Assembly (NCBI GenBank): GCA_949592205.1 | Contig: CATIUR010000001.1 | Span: 41,371,001 to 41,435,000 of the forward strand | DNA: 64,000 nucleotides | Source of the DNA: Helichrysum umbraculigerum | Taxonomy: Eukaryota > Streptophyta > Magnoliopsida > Asterales > Asteraceae | Reading direction: 5' to 3' | Notes under the pieces: generated by a model | The model's database searches: none | Seen by the model: the letters and a program-made list of their open reading frames with translations, nothing else | Told to the model about the DNA's origin: nothing | Program-made: the position numbers and the translations under genes | In this document: piece by piece, positions 11,633 through 24,149 of the stretch | Numbering within the stretch: position 1 is the first letter of the stretch | Layout: each line of letters starts with the position of its first letter

Positions 11633-11650
11633 TGGCGCCGCTGCCGGGGA
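11633..11650 (+). other. Primer binding site of H (tRNA-Asp-like)
   Basis: TGGCGCCGCTGCCGGGGA, six bases after the LTR end. Matches the plant tRNA-Asp 3' end with one mismatch, typical of Athila/Calypso elements. Confidence 0.85.
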
Positions 11651-11784
11651 GACTAACTGTCCGATCCAGAGGCCCAACCAATCCCAATTCTAGTAAACCC
11701 TTAGGATAAAACCTTCTAAAAAAAAAAAACACAAAAACATTTCCTTTATTGTCTATTTTCTTTTATTGTCTTTTCTTTTAGTTT

Positions 11785-14022
11785 ATGACCTGTTCCCCTA
11801 GATCTGCACCACTATTTAACTTTCCCGATCCAGAACTTATAATAGGCACTATTCGACGAGAAAAGAAGCAATCTGCACTTAAGCAAGCAATGGCTGAACG
11901 CATCACTCTCGCTGACAACAGTAAACCCTCTATCGAAGGAAGAGGAGGACCAATTCTCTACCCTGAAACCCCTGGTCAATCTTTCGAGCTTAAACACCAC
12001 ATCATCCAACTAATCCAAAACCACTGTCAATTCCACGGATTTCCCAGTGATGACCCAAACTCTCAACCCGACAAGTTCATCTCTCTCTCAAACTCCTACA
12101 AGCAAAACGGAATTGGCCAAGACACAATCCGTTTATACCTTTTCCCTTATTCGCTCACCCATCACGCGCAAACATGGTTTGAAGGTTTAGAGACCGGCTC
12201 TATCCCTTCATGGACTGTGATGGCGACAAAGTTCCTAACCAAGTACTTTCCGCCCAATAAACAAACCAAACTCCGAAATGACATCATGAACTTTCGACAA
12301 GCTTTCGATGAGTCATTATATACCGCATGGGAACGATTCAAAGGAGCCTTAAAGAAATGCCCTAATCACCGACTCGATAAGTCTGCACAATTGTGCACTT
12401 TCTACAATGGTTTAGATCCTAAGCACCGAACTACCCTCGATGCAGCTGCACAAGGAAGCTTCATGGCAAAGACCGATGAAGAAGGATGGAACCTTATAGA
12501 AAACATGACTATGCATCACCACGATTGGAATTCTGGAGATCACTCAACATCTTCCAAACCTATCGCTGCTGCAAACCCGATTCCAGTCGAAGCAATTAAG
12601 ACACTAACAGAGAAAATGGACTCGCTCGTCAAACAGTTTGGAGAACTTAAGAAACAACAGCACCAAGCACACCAAGTGCAAGTCTGTCAACACTGCACCA
12701 ACCCGCAACCATCTGGAGAATACCAAGTTGAATACGAAGAAGCAGATGGCACTGTCTACTATGCTCAGTTTCCAGCTCGACCACTCAGTTTCAACCAAAA
12801 CAACAACCAACCTCGAGGACCTCCCTTTCCGCCGAGAAACAACCAACAACCATACCAACCCCGATACCCACCTAGATATCCACCCTACCAACAACAATCA
12901 CAACTTCCTTACAATCAACCCCTTGCGCTTCCTGCACCCACTTCCGACACAAACCAAACCACTGAACAAACCACCAAGACAAATGCCCCAGCTTCAAGTT
13001 CAGACGACGCCTTCACCCAATTCATGCAAGGTCAACACCTGCTCAACCAAAAGACATCCGTTAGACAAGATCAAGCCGACCTCTTCATGAGAAATCAATT
13101 GGCTGTGCTAAAGAATTTGGAAGCTCAAATTGGACAATTGGCACAACGTCTTGAGAATAGACCCCGAGGAAGTTTGCCCAGCAACACGGTTCAAAATCCG
13201 CATATTGAGGAAGCAAAGCAACTTACAACACCAAAGGAAGCAGCCACTACTCCACCTGCTGCTGTTCCAATAAAGGAAGAACCAAAGGTCAATATACCAG
13301 CTGTGGAAACCACTCAAACCATGAACAAAGAGGTTCGAATCCCTTACCCCGCTAGACTTAAAGTTCAACCCAAGAAACTGTCGTCCTTTAAGTTAGATGG
13401 AAAATTCCTTGATACCATGTCTAGAGTTCCTGGTCGTAATAAGTATATTAAAAAGTTACTATCCACCAAAGATAAATTGCCTGAAGTGAACAACATTCCC
13501 CTTAGTTCTGAAACCTCAGCCCTACTTAAAAATAGCCTTCCCGAAAAATTAGGAGATACTGGTAGATTTACACTCCCTTGTTCTATCTACAATTCCGGAA
13601 ATATGAGCGCTTTAGCCGACTTAGGAGCTAGCATTAACCTTATGCCCTACTCCCTGTTTAAGAGGCTAGAACTTGAAAACTTGAAACCTACTAAGATGAC
13701 CGTCCAGCTAGCCGACCAATCTGTTAGATACCCCAAGGGAATAGCTGAGAATGTCCTTGTTCAAGTTGACAAATTTTTCTTTCCTACGGATTTCGTGGTA
13801 ATGGATATCCATGAGGACATAAACATCCCAATTATCCTAGGAAGACCATTCATGAATACAGCTAGAGCAGTGATTGATGTGTATAACCACACGATTGTTT
13901 TACGATCGCATGGTGAAAGCATCACTTACAAGATCGACCAACCGGAATGTACCCCAGAAGAGGAAGAATGTTGTGCTATATCCACAGGAAAAGTCTGTTC
14001 CGATGATGAATCAGAACCATAG
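11785..14022 (+). CDS. gag-pr: Gag-protease of Athila-type element H
   Basis: 745 residues. An N-terminal Athila-type Gag (about residues 60-250: YPETPGQSFELKHHI, then YLFPYSLTHHAQTWF and the FPPNKQTKLRNDI region of the Retrotrans_gag family) is followed by a long Gln/Pro/Asn-rich linker (about 300-470). No CCHC knuckle is obvious. A retropepsin-like domain lies at about 590-720, with active-site DLGAS followed by INLMPYSLF, and the ILGRPF flap-side motif. The gene ends at a TAG (14020-14022), but the same frame continues open into the acidic ORF-A-like region. No polymerase follows. Gag would form the particle and the protease would mature it; the polymerase must come from another element. 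Confidence 0.9.
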   Translation: MTCSPRSAPLFNFPDPELIIGTIRREKKQSALKQAMAERITLADNSKPSIEGRGGPILYPETPGQSFELKHHIIQLIQNHCQFHGFPSDDPNSQPDKFISLSNSYKQNGIGQDTIRLYLFPYSLTHHAQTWFEGLETGSIPSWTVMATKFLTKYFPPNKQTKLRNDIMNFRQAFDESLYTAWERFKGALKKCPNHRLDKSAQLCTFYNGLDPKHRTTLDAAAQGSFMAKTDEEGWNLIENMTMHHHDWNSGDHSTSSKPIAAANPIPVEAIKTLTEKMDSLVKQFGELKKQQHQAHQVQVCQHCTNPQPSGEYQVEYEEADGTVYYAQFPARPLSFNQNNNQPRGPPFPPRNNQQPYQPRYPPRYPPYQQQSQLPYNQPLALPAPTSDTNQTTEQTTKTNAPASSSDDAFTQFMQGQHLLNQKTSVRQDQADLFMRNQLAVLKNLEAQIGQLAQRLENRPRGSLPSNTVQNPHIEEAKQLTTPKEAATTPPAAVPIKEEPKVNIPAVETTQTMNKEVRIPYPARLKVQPKKLSSFKLDGKFLDTMSRVPGRNKYIKKLLSTKDKLPEVNNIPLSSETSALLKNSLPEKLGDTGRFTLPCSIYNSGNMSALADLGASINLMPYSLFKRLELENLKPTKMTVQLADQSVRYPKGIAENVLVQVDKFFFPTDFVVMDIHEDINIPIILGRPFMNTARAVIDVYNHTIVLRSHGESITYKIDQPECTPEEEECCAISTGKVCSDDESEP

Positions 14023-15891
14023 GAGGAACCGCAATTCACCCGATCATCAGTTTTCATTTCTGATACCGAATACGACCCAGAAGAGGAAGAATACGAGGAA
14101 GCAGATGAAGAAATTGAATCTGACCCTGAGGAGGAAGAAGAAGAGGAAGAGGAAGAAATGGAAGAAGATGAAGATCACACTGATTCGCCACAAATGGCCG
14201 AAGTTAAAAGGATACAAAACTGTGATGACTGCTCTTCATCAGAAGAATCAGTTGATTACGGAGTCATCCGCCAAGAACTCAGATCCTCTCATCTTAAAAG
14301 AATGGGAAACATCCTAAATTCCTATCTCGATCCATCAAAACCCTTTACCAGAACCCGACTCCGAGACATAGAAATCTTTGAAGAAGGACTTCGATCATCA
14401 CCACACCCAGACCAGTATGCCAAACTACTACAGAGAATTTCAGCATATAAGGCACGTCAACCAGGAAGCTTTGCCGAAGAGAACATCCATGACATAACAA
14501 CCGAAGTCCGAACCATCGAAATCGATAGTTCTCAACCATTCAACAACGCGCCCTCAGACGAAGAACTCCACCAATTTCCCGATTCACGTGATAAGGACTC
14601 CGACTGCAACAATGAATGTGATGACGATTACGTCAACGTCACTCTTGATGAGCGCTCTATTCCTCCTGCTCCTGCAAATTCTCCTAACACTGAGACTCTA
14701 CAAATCCCCCTCATAGATACTTATCAAGACATGATCGAGATGATTGACGAATACGACGATGTCCGAATCATCGTAGAAGCCATCAAAGAGTCAACCAATG
14801 ACTACAACACCGCACAGAGACACATGATAAGGGCAATCATACGAGACTACGATTCACACCTCGCCAATTATGGAGAACCAGAGCCTAGCACCCTTCGGAG
14901 AAACATTCGAGCATTCTCTGACCTGCTTCAAGAACAACTTACCAGAGAAGCTCGACAACGAGAAAGGCCCAACTACCCAATGGGAGAAATCGAATTCTAC
15001 GGAAACTAGAGGCGAATATACCAAAAAGTATATTGTGCCTTAGCCGGGTCAGCTTTTCCGTACTCATCAAGTCAAAAAGCTATTCTTGCATCAATGAGAA
15101 CCAATCTGGAAAGAGCCACAGGGAACCCAAGAAGTTATGCCGACATCAGAATGGTGGGAGATCTTAGAACTCTTCTAGATCTCATCGAAACTGGAGAGCA
15201 CCTCACAGCATCAGAGAACTGCAGGATCGTCATTCAATCCACCATTGGGCACCACATTGAACTAATAATTGATGAGCTGAACGAGCCAGCCTATGAAGAG
15301 GAAACTCGTGAGGTACCGAGATTCATCCCGCACATGTCGCAAATCAATTTAGCCACTTATGTGACTACCCGACTGCGCGAAATGTACCAAGAAGAAGACG
15401 TAGAACTCGACGTCTACCGAAATGGATATCGCGAGATATTCAGCAAGCTAATTTGCATCTTCACCGACTCGGATTTTCCCTTCAACCGCGAGCAACACCA
15501 ACTAATCAGACAAGTGTGCCAAGCAACCAGATCCTTCGGAGGAGACCCTTGGGCTAATGATTTTGAAGAAGTGAAAACCGAATTCATGGCTTTAATCGCC
15601 TCGATAGGAAGAAACCACCCACAGCGTTAAATAGTTCGAACTTACACCTGCACTCGCATTGACCCTAACGGACCAGTCACAAGGGCAGTTCGATACATCT
15701 GCTATGGAATCGCAATTCTCGACCGACTCGCCACCGATCACTTCAAAAGCTTCAGGATGCTATCCACCAACCCACCAACTCTCATTGCTGACATGATAGA
15801 GCAATTCCTACAGCACTATCCACCACGATACTCTTTACCAAGGAACCACAGTGACCACGCCACCACTACGGATGCATCAAGCATCATCTGA
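14023..15891 (+). pseudogene. ORF-A-like extension in frame with gag-protease of H
   Basis: Continues the gag-protease frame after TAG 14020-14022 and is broken again by TAG 15007-15009 and TAA 15628-15630, ending at TGA 15889-15891. It starts with a Glu-rich tract (about 14080-14175). Two copies of the module of J and K ORF-A follow: one with core FPYSSSQK (just after 15009) and one with core FPFNREQHQLI (about 15475-15510), each followed by helical segments such as ATYVTTRLREMY. I cannot name the family. In H it is fused to gag, while in J and K it stands alone after the primer site. Whether the first TAG is a decay mutation or a regulated stop cannot be told from one copy. Confidence 0.6.
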
Positions 15892-17485
15892 AGAAGAAAA
15901 GGACTAAGTCGAGCTCTCGACTTTAAAAGAGCGCTTCTCGGGAGGCAACCCGTGTTTTATTTCTGCTATTTTACTTTCCAAGAAGTGATGACATCTTCGA
16001 CTATCTTTCACACTCGGATCTTGCAAAGAATGCTCCAGCCTGCAAGGAAGCATAAAACCCTGAAGAATCGCAAATCCGACGTGTTCACACTTACGAGACT
16101 GATCACAAGAAGACTTGAACAAGAGCGCACCAAAGAAGACAAAGACCGGCAGATGCAACCAAAAGAACACTGCAACTATCGGGGAGTACTTCTATCCAAT
16201 CTCTTTCATACGTTTTAAATACGCCATATCCATTACGCTTATCACTAAGTGTGGGATTCAAACCCAGCTCACACACTGAAAGAATGAGTCGTAGATGTTT
16301 AAAACCCTAAGTGTGGGATCTTACCCCATTCAGAGCTTAGTATAACATCGAGGATGATGTTCCTTTAAGTGTGGGATAGCAGTAGTTGTACTACTGTTAA
16401 ATGAATATTGGTATATTCTTGATTCTAAATCGTTGCTCTTTATTAGACATTGCTTCTCCATAAAAGTAAACAAAATTTTTCAAAACTAAGTTAAAAATAT
16501 GTAGAAAATGAAAAATTTTAAAAGAATGATTTACTTTGGGAAGAAAGAAAAATAAAATGTAAGCTCTTTTGAAAAACAAGTTTGACAATCCCATAAAGAG
16601 CATCGCATGACTAAGCACACAACAAACCAACTTTCGATTCGTGAGGTATCTTGAGCCATATGAAAAGCATTCATTTTTAATGCTTCACTTTTTCGATTCT
16701 TGAGTGTGCCGATGTATGCGTTTAGAATCAGAACTTGCTCTTGTTATGCATTTCGAATCCGAACTTGTGAGTCAAAAAGGAGATCGAATCACATCATTAT
16801 TGAACCCATCCATACACCCAAAATAAGCACGTTACCCCTTTACCTACTCAAAAACATCCCTCAAACTTCCTACAAAGTTTCAAAGATGAAAAGAAGAGAA
16901 AAATCAAGGATATGACGTCAAAAGGATAGAAAATTTGAAGAAAAGAAAGTCAAATGGAAAAAGAAGACTCCGCCTAAAATAGAAAAAAGGCGTCAATCCT
17001 CCCGAAAATTCAAAATTTCCAACTTTCCGCTACACCAAAAAGAAGACCCAACAAAACCCCTCTCACACCACCAACATTCCACCACTAAAAACCCTACATC
17101 ACTTCCCTTAGAATGATTGTGGCTAGATTGACTTCACGCTCACCAAAAAGGTAACGATTTGATACTCGATCAAGCCTATGACGATAAACAATACATGACT
17201 GGCGTTCTGAGCGATTGATATAATAGAATAGGAAACCCTAAACACTTTGAGTGATTGGAGTGACCACCTTGAGAGGATCGCCTAGTCATGTATCAACGAT
17301 CAATGATCAAAAGCATGCTCCTAAAGATTACAACCTTGCTTTCTAAAATATCAAGTATCTTTATTTTTCCAAAACCCCCTTAGTAAAAAGTTCCCGTCTT
17401 AAAATAATTTCATTATCTGCTTATCTTTAACCATGTTGAACGTCAGTTTGCTTGAGGACAAGCAAAGTTCTAAGTGTGGGATACT
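15892..17485 (+). other. 3' noncoding region of H with repeated polypurine-like motifs
   Basis: No credible ORF over 1.6 kb. CTAAGTGTGGGAT or a one-base variant occurs at 16245-16257, 16307-16319, 16366-16377 and 17470-17482. The last copy adjoins the 3' LTR (17486) and is the probable plus-strand primer. Confidence 0.7.
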
Positions 17486-19485
17486 TGATATCGCGTAAAA
17501 AGTCACGTTTTTACTACCGATATCTCTCTCATTCTGGAACGATTCTTGGCATTTTAATTCAAATATAGCACAAATCAGTAACATTATGCCAAGAAGGTCA
17601 AAACGAGGTTGCACGATAAAAATCAAGTAAAACGGATTTGAAACGAAGATTCCACACACGTTTGAAGATTCAAGGCATAAAAACGAGATTTCAAGACCAA
17701 AGAGCCCTTCACCAACATCCATTATTTCCAAGATGTTCGTTTTCAAAATTCGGATCCAACAGAAGAAGAATCAACTGAAACGGGTAAAAAAATGAAGATT
17801 TCGCGCCCGCCGGAAGATCCAAATGATCTGTGCACAATATCTGGAGCTAGGTACCTCATCTCAGGGCCTATCCTATGTCAAAATCTTCATTATTGAATTA
17901 CGAATCCAACAAAAAAAAGAATCAACTCAAACGGACGTATAACGAAGAAAACACGCACGAATTAAGAAACGAAGCAACAAACAACGTAATGGGCCGGCAG
18001 CACCACCACCGCCGCCGGCCACACCAAGGGCGGCGCCGGCCACCCTGCTCCCATCCCAGTTTCCATTTTTGGTAACTTTTGGTACCCGGTGCGGCCACTT
18101 TTCGTGTTGTACGGTACCCGGTTCGCCTACTTTTCGTATGGTACATACCACTTTTGGCAAGCTTTCTAACATGCACCTCAAGACCAACTTGTGCTAATGT
18201 GAGCCAAAGCTCACCTATAAATAGGAGGCTCTTGGTTCATTTGAAAGACACACCTACACATATCACATATGCACTAGTTACTTTCTCACTTTCTCATTCT
18301 ACTTTCTTTAAATTAGCATTAGGTTAGTTTAGCATTTTGTTTAGAGTAGAAAGAAAGCTAGGAACGTGTTGTAATCTTTGGTGTACGCTTGGAGTTACGC
18401 TCGTTAATTCAAGTCTATTCCTTCTCGCATATTAATCTCGGTTATCTCTATCCTTATCTATCTTAATTAAACATGTTTGCTTTAATTATGTTTGCTATCG
18501 TTATTACCATGATTAGCGAGTAGATTACTATTGTATTTGTTGTGATGTAGTTAGTATATATAATTGTGGGATGACTTTGAATACGTCGTGAGATAATATG
18601 ACGGCCCCTATTCGACTGATTACTCGGTATAGTATTGGAAATGCTTTTAAGCATAGTACAAATATATGGAAGCCAGTAACGACCGAAGGTAGTTGTATTA
18701 TTGATCGACGTTATAAAATGGGAAACTTTGTGAATGGATTTATCTTGTGGTTTTAAACCTAAAACTTATATTCGCCTTTCGATTAACAAACGTGATTGTA
18801 ACTTTGTAAAGAGGAGTCGCGAACCTCAATACTCGGTCAATAGTTATCTGTGTAAAAACTATATTTTTAATTGTAACGTCATGCAAGCATTATAAAATGC
18901 ATTGTGATTACGTGGACTTGACATGAGTATTGTACACTTCTGATCACATCGTACTTATCATGTAAACATCGCGAAGCAATTAAACTCACAACGGAATTGT
19001 TGGTAAACAATTTAATACTTTGTGAACTACCATAGTATTTTCCGACATGGTCTGGGTTTAACTTTCTGTAAAAAGCCGTCAGCATTTTAATTAATTGTTT
19101 TAGTTTAAATTAGATTAGATTAGGTAGGCTAAAGGCTAAATGTCCATTTACGAAAACCTAGGGATTTGTTAATTGTATTGAGAAAGGCAAGTTTAAAATC
19201 CAACTTAACCCGATACTTTTTATTAAAACCTTGAAACCTAAAGTACGGTACGCAAGAAACCTAAATGCTTTCCCTCGTTTATCACGCTTAAGTTTCATTG
19301 GTAGAAATTGATTAAATAAGTACGGACACAAGTTCTAAGTTAGTTGTTTAATGGATTCATAATCATTGTGGTATTAAGAACGGCTAGACATGTTATGGAC
19401 TTGCTACTCTATTCCTTCGCCCACGAGCGAATACATTCAATAATATGGGCCACTGACTCCGTCACAGGAGAGTGTGGAGAGTTGA
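17486..19485 (+). repeat. 3' LTR of H, first part
   Basis: Starts TGATATCGCG like the 5' LTR and matches it until 19485, where C begins. The last five bases, GTTGA (19481-19485), are the left TSD of C. Confidence 0.92.
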
Positions 19486-20694
19486 TGTCGCACCCCCAAA
19501 ACACGTGGCAGCGGAAACATGAGGTGTCACGGGGGCGCCTACCAAATCAAATATCACAACACAAAGATTAAAGCAAACGACCTCTATATGAGACGTTTGA
19601 AAATATTACATTACCATAATTCAAATGTTTACAAAATATCTGGAGTTCGCATAAACCGTTAAGAGATTTCTAATACATTACTGATTATACAAAATACAGC
19701 TAAATGCAATCTAATCTCTTGATGTTTGAAAACAATGCGACTCGAGCTAAGCTTTCCATAAGCTTCCTACTACGGCGGGTTACCTGAGAAATACATACTA
19801 AAAGGTCAACATAAAGTTGGTGAGTTCATAGGTTTGATAATCAATCAGTTACTACTATGATCCACAAGATTCCAAAAGTAGTATCATTCACAATGATAAG
19901 TAAAAGTATCGTTAGTCAATGATAAGTAAAAGTATTGCAAAATGCAACATAAGTATACCATTTGCATGAGTCTCATAGTCAAACGTTGTTTGCCTCCGGT
20001 AAGTGTACTAATCCGATACACCTCTAAATCACAAGTAATACTGCGCCCGTGGGTTAGCTAGAGCGACTAGCCTGGACGAGGTTTGTCAAACCCTGATAGA
20101 TCTATCCAATAATACTCACGCACAAATTTTAATGACTATGATGGGTAGAGGACTTTAGTGGATTATTCAGGTCTCATGCAATCCGTACGAAAAGTGTTTC
20201 AAGTTACTTGTGATCATATAAGCAGTTGTATAAAATAGTTGTATGTATTCTCACCCCAGTTGAAAAACAGTAAAAAGGGGCTATGAAACTCACCTTAGAT
20301 TAGCAAGTAGCAAGTAAGTATCAAATAAGCAAGCAAGCCGGTGTGCAACCTTCTAACGTCCTAAAAACGTATAAGGTTGTGTATAAGTAGATGTCTCAAA
20401 AGACCATCTATAGCGATTGTATAAGTGGGGGTCAATGTCCACTTAAGCCAATCGTGTAGGTGGAGGGTTAATGTCCACCTAGAGCTAGTTCATCAACTAG
20501 TATGTCCAAATAAATTGTTCAAGTTCGTTTCTTAAAAACGTGTACGACCCGTTGGTGAAAGTTTGTAATAATAATTCATTTAGACATTATTATCAAGTTT
20601 GTTTTGCTGTAAACTATTCATTAGTACATATCGTGTGTTGCAAACCAATTATTTTAGTTTGTATAAGTCTTAAACCGTAGGTCAAAGTTGGTCA

Positions 20695-20845
20695 ACTCGT
20701 TGGTCAAAGCTGGTCAAACCTGGTCAAACTGGTCAAACCTGGTCAAACCTGGTCAAACTGGTCAAACCTGGTCAAACTGGTCAAACCTGGTCAAACTGGT
20801 CAAACCTGGTCAAACCTGGTCAAACTGGTCAAGGTTGGTCAAACT
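20695..20845. repeat. Tandem (CTGGTCAAAC)n array in the left C LTR
   Basis: About fourteen copies of a 10-11 bp unit, CTGGTCAAAC(C). The array is longer and carries variants in the right LTR (about 40661-40875), so copy number changed after insertion or during reverse transcription. Confidence 0.85.
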
Positions 20846-21235
20846 TAGCATCACTAGCAAAATGTAGCACCACTAGGTTAGTGTCTCTACTTGAGACTTA
20901 GGATATTTTCAGAAAATGTGGCATCACTAGCAAAATGTAGCATCACTAGCAAAATGTAGCATCACTAGGTTAGTGTCTCTACTTGAGACTTAGGATATTT
21001 TCAGAAAATGTGGCATCACTAGTAAAATGTAGCATCACTAGCAAAATGTAGCATCACTAGCAAAATGTAGCATCACTAGGTTAGTGTCTCTACTTGAGAC
21101 TTAGGATATTTTCAGAAAATGTGGCATCACTAGCAAAATGTAGCATCACTAGCAAAATGTAGCATCACTAGCAAAATGTAGCATCACCAGGTTAGTGTCT
21201 CTACTTGAGACTTAGGATATTTTCAGAAAATGTTC
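20846..21235. repeat. Nested tandem repeat (19-bp and roughly 100-130-bp units) in the left C LTR
   Basis: A 19-bp unit, TAGCATCACTAGCAAAATG, repeats one to four times between copies of a block containing GTTAGTGTCTCTACTTGAG and TTTTCAGAAAATG. The block occurs four times here and again at about 40879-41268 in the right LTR. The contained GTCTCTACTTGAGAC is a near-perfect inverted repeat. Confidence 0.85.
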
Positions 21236-23090
21236 TAAGTGTCGGTTTCTAATTCGGGAAACTTTCTAAGTTTAGTCTTTGGTCCAAGTTACTAACTAAG
21301 TCATCTAAACCCATTTTTGTTACCACTTTCCAAAAATAGTAAGTTTTGTCGTTTTTAGAAACCGAGCCGTTTTTGTTGACTTGGTCAAACCTACTCGGTT
21401 TGACCCGAAACTTTTACCCAACCCATAATTCAGTTTAAAGAGTCCAAATAATTTGTCGGTTTGGGTCGGAGTCATCCAAAGTGTCGGTTTTAATTACACT
21501 TATTAAGATTTTCAATATTTCACATTTTTGACTTTTGTCGGTTTGGTTCGCCATTTTATTTCTACCACTTATGGTCCAAACTAGGGTCTGAGATTTTTAC
21601 CAACTTATCTTGTATGTATCTAGTCTAACATATAATTTTTACAGCAACCATAGTGTCCATTTACATATTTAAACAAATTCGCGTATGAACCGTACTCAGT
21701 TTTCGAAAACTTCCAGACCAGACTCAAAGATCAGATTTTTCACAAAAATACGTACAGATCTGGAAAAAGTGCAAAACACGAAAGTTGTAGCCCTTTTTAA
21801 TACGCAACTTTTAAAAAATAATTCGTTGTCTAATTCTTCATACAGCTCGAGATATGGTCATTTTAGTGGACTGACTTTTCTGGGACAGAAACTGTCTTCT
21901 TACATATGTGTTACAAAAACGTGTTTCAACCTTTTATTTGGACATAATAGTGTTAGATGAGCAATATAACATGTAAATATACATTATGTAGGTATGTAAA
22001 TGAGGAGTTTAGGTGATTTATACCAAGAAAATGATGGAGAAACAAGTGGATGATGAAGATGATGATGTATTGAGCTCTTCTTTCTTCCAAATTTGAAGGT
22101 GATCTATGTGGTTGTTTGTGGTGGTAGTGGTGGTTCTTGGAGGTGGAAAAGGGCTGAGATTCCCTGAGTTTGAGAGAGAAATGAGAGTATGGAAATGTAG
22201 AGAGAAAGTGAGAAGTGTTGAAGTGGTGAAAGAATGGGAATGCATGAAGATCCTATGGAGGTAAATGGAATATTAATCATGAAAATGCATGGAAATTTAG
22301 TGGTGGAGGTGGGGTGGCACATGGGGGCCGGTTTTTGTGGGTCCCCCACAAGGGTATTTTAGTCATTTTCTTGTTCTTAATTTAATTCGTTGCGTTTCCC
22401 GTTCGTTTACCCGATTGTTTAGACGTTTATTTATACGTTAAACGTTTTATACACACATTTAAGTAACGGTTTAAATTCCGATATTTTCAATTGAAATATT
22501 TATCTAGATACTTGAAAACATTTATATAAAAATGTTCCGTTAATTTATCAGCCTCGATTTGCGTGCACGTTTTACGGAGGTTTAATCGCGTAGCGTTTTA
22601 AATAGACGTTTTTCATTGACGAACTATTATATAATGTTTTCAATAATAATTTCATACAAAATAATATATTTAAATTATTAAAATATATTTTAGCTTTCGC
22701 TCGATTGTCGGGCGCGTTCCGCGCGTTTCTGTTGCGTTTGAGACGTTTTAGTCAAAACGCCTAAGTTTTTCGTGTATTATTTTAACAAAATAATAATATA
22801 TGGTAAATAACTTCTAAAAATAGATTCAAGTTATTTATAGAAATATTTTTACCAACGTCGTATAATTTGTCGGACTCCGTCCGGTTGTTTTGCACAATTT
22901 CACCAAATTGCGTAAGTGTAATTACAACTAATTACATAAGCGTAATATAATCAATTACGGGAGTGTATATTCACATAAATACACAAATAGTTACAAGTAA
23001 TTACAAGTATTTAGCCTAATACTAAACTAAACACATGTAATTAGGATTTCTAGTAGGTTAATCAGTAACCCTAAATCGTCGGGTGTCACA

Positions 23091-23102
23091 TTCTCCCCCT
23101 GT
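23091..23102 (-). other. Polypurine tract of C
   Basis: On the minus strand ACAGGGGGAGAA directly precedes the 3' LTR (TGTGACACCC), as ACAAGGGGAGAA does in B. Confidence 0.8.
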
Positions 23103-23123
23103 TAGGAGAATTTCATCCCGAAA

Positions 23124-24149
23124 TTAGTTTGTTGCCGCAGTCTGTGGGGTATCTAGGAATAGATGTGGATGTTTCAGTCGCATTTGGTCTTCCCGTTCCC
23201 AAGTGAATTCAGGACCGCGCCTAGAATTCCACCGGACTTTAACGATGGGAATACGACTCTGTTTCAAGCGTTTGACCTCACGGTCCATGATTTCTATCGG
23301 TTCCTCGATGAAATGGAGTTTATCATCTATGTGGATTTCGTCGAGCGGGATTACAAGCGTCTCATCAGACAGACATTTCTTCAAGTTAGAAATGCGGAAT
23401 GTGTTGTGCACGCTACTGAGTTGGGGCGGTAGCTGCAGTCGATATGCCACCGGACCAATTCTTTCAAGAATCTCAAAAGGTCCGATGTACCTAGGGTTTA
23501 GTTTGCCGCGTTTTCCAAAACGAATGACACCTTTCCAAGGTGACACTTTTAAGAGTACTCGGTCCCCAACCTGGAATTCGAGTGGTTTGCGTCTCACGTC
23601 AGCGTAACTCTTTTGACGATCACGTGCGGCTTTCAGCCGGTTTTGGATGGTCACGATTTTCTCGGTCGTTTCATGGATGATTTCAGGACCGGTGAGTTGG
23701 CTATCGCCAATTTTGGTCCAACAAATGGGTAATCGGCACTTTCTACCATAAAGTGCCTCGAAGGGTGCAGCACCAATGCTGGTGTGGTAACTGTTGTTGT
23801 AGGAGAACTCACACAAAGGTAGGTGGTTTTCCCAGTTTTTGCCGAAGTCAACTACGCACGCGCGCAGCATATCTTCTAAAGTTTGGATGGTTCGTTCACT
23901 TTGACCATCGGTTTGTGGGTGATAAGCGGTACTCATATCCAGACGAGTACCGAGAGCTTTCTAAAGTGTTTGCCAAAATCGAGAGGTGAAACGGCTATCT
24001 CTATCGGAGATGATCGAGATGGGTATGCCGTGTCGTGCTACAACCTCTTTGATGTAGATGCGAGCCAAGCGCTCCATCTTATCGGTTTCTTTGATAGCTA
24101 AGAAATGGGCAGATTTCGTGTGACGATCAACGATCACCCAAATGGTATC
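23124..24149 (-). pseudogene. pol: C-terminal part of C pol: integrase core, GPY/F and chromodomain
   Basis: Resumes the C polyprotein after the B insertion. The integrase core contains ISDRDSRF (second Asp) and DGQSERTIQ (catalytic Glu), then the GPY/F-type segment NPRYIGPFEILERIGP and a C-terminal chromodomain-like segment ending VRWNSRRGPEFTWERED. A TAG (23960-23958) lies between FWQTL and the residues before MSTAYHPQTDG. Highly similar to the end of B. The five bases at 24145-24149 (GTATC) are one TSD copy of B. Confidence 0.9.

Larger units (their letters stand above)
19486..23090 (-). repeat. 3' LTR of C (left)
   Basis: 3605 bp; ends read TGTCGCACCC...GGGTGTCACA on the plus strand. The right LTR is nearly identical outside two tandem-repeat blocks and the D insertion. 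Confidence 0.92.

Noticed and set aside
20695..21235. CRISPR-like or satellite-like array
   Set aside because: The repeats are in a plant LTR, recur in the partner LTR, have no unique equal-length spacers and no associated genes.
21685..22349. Small ORFs in the C LTRs (repeated at 44227-44891)
   Set aside because: Duplicated only because the LTR is duplicated; one lies in the CT-rich leader-like stretch, with low-complexity Thr/Ser runs.
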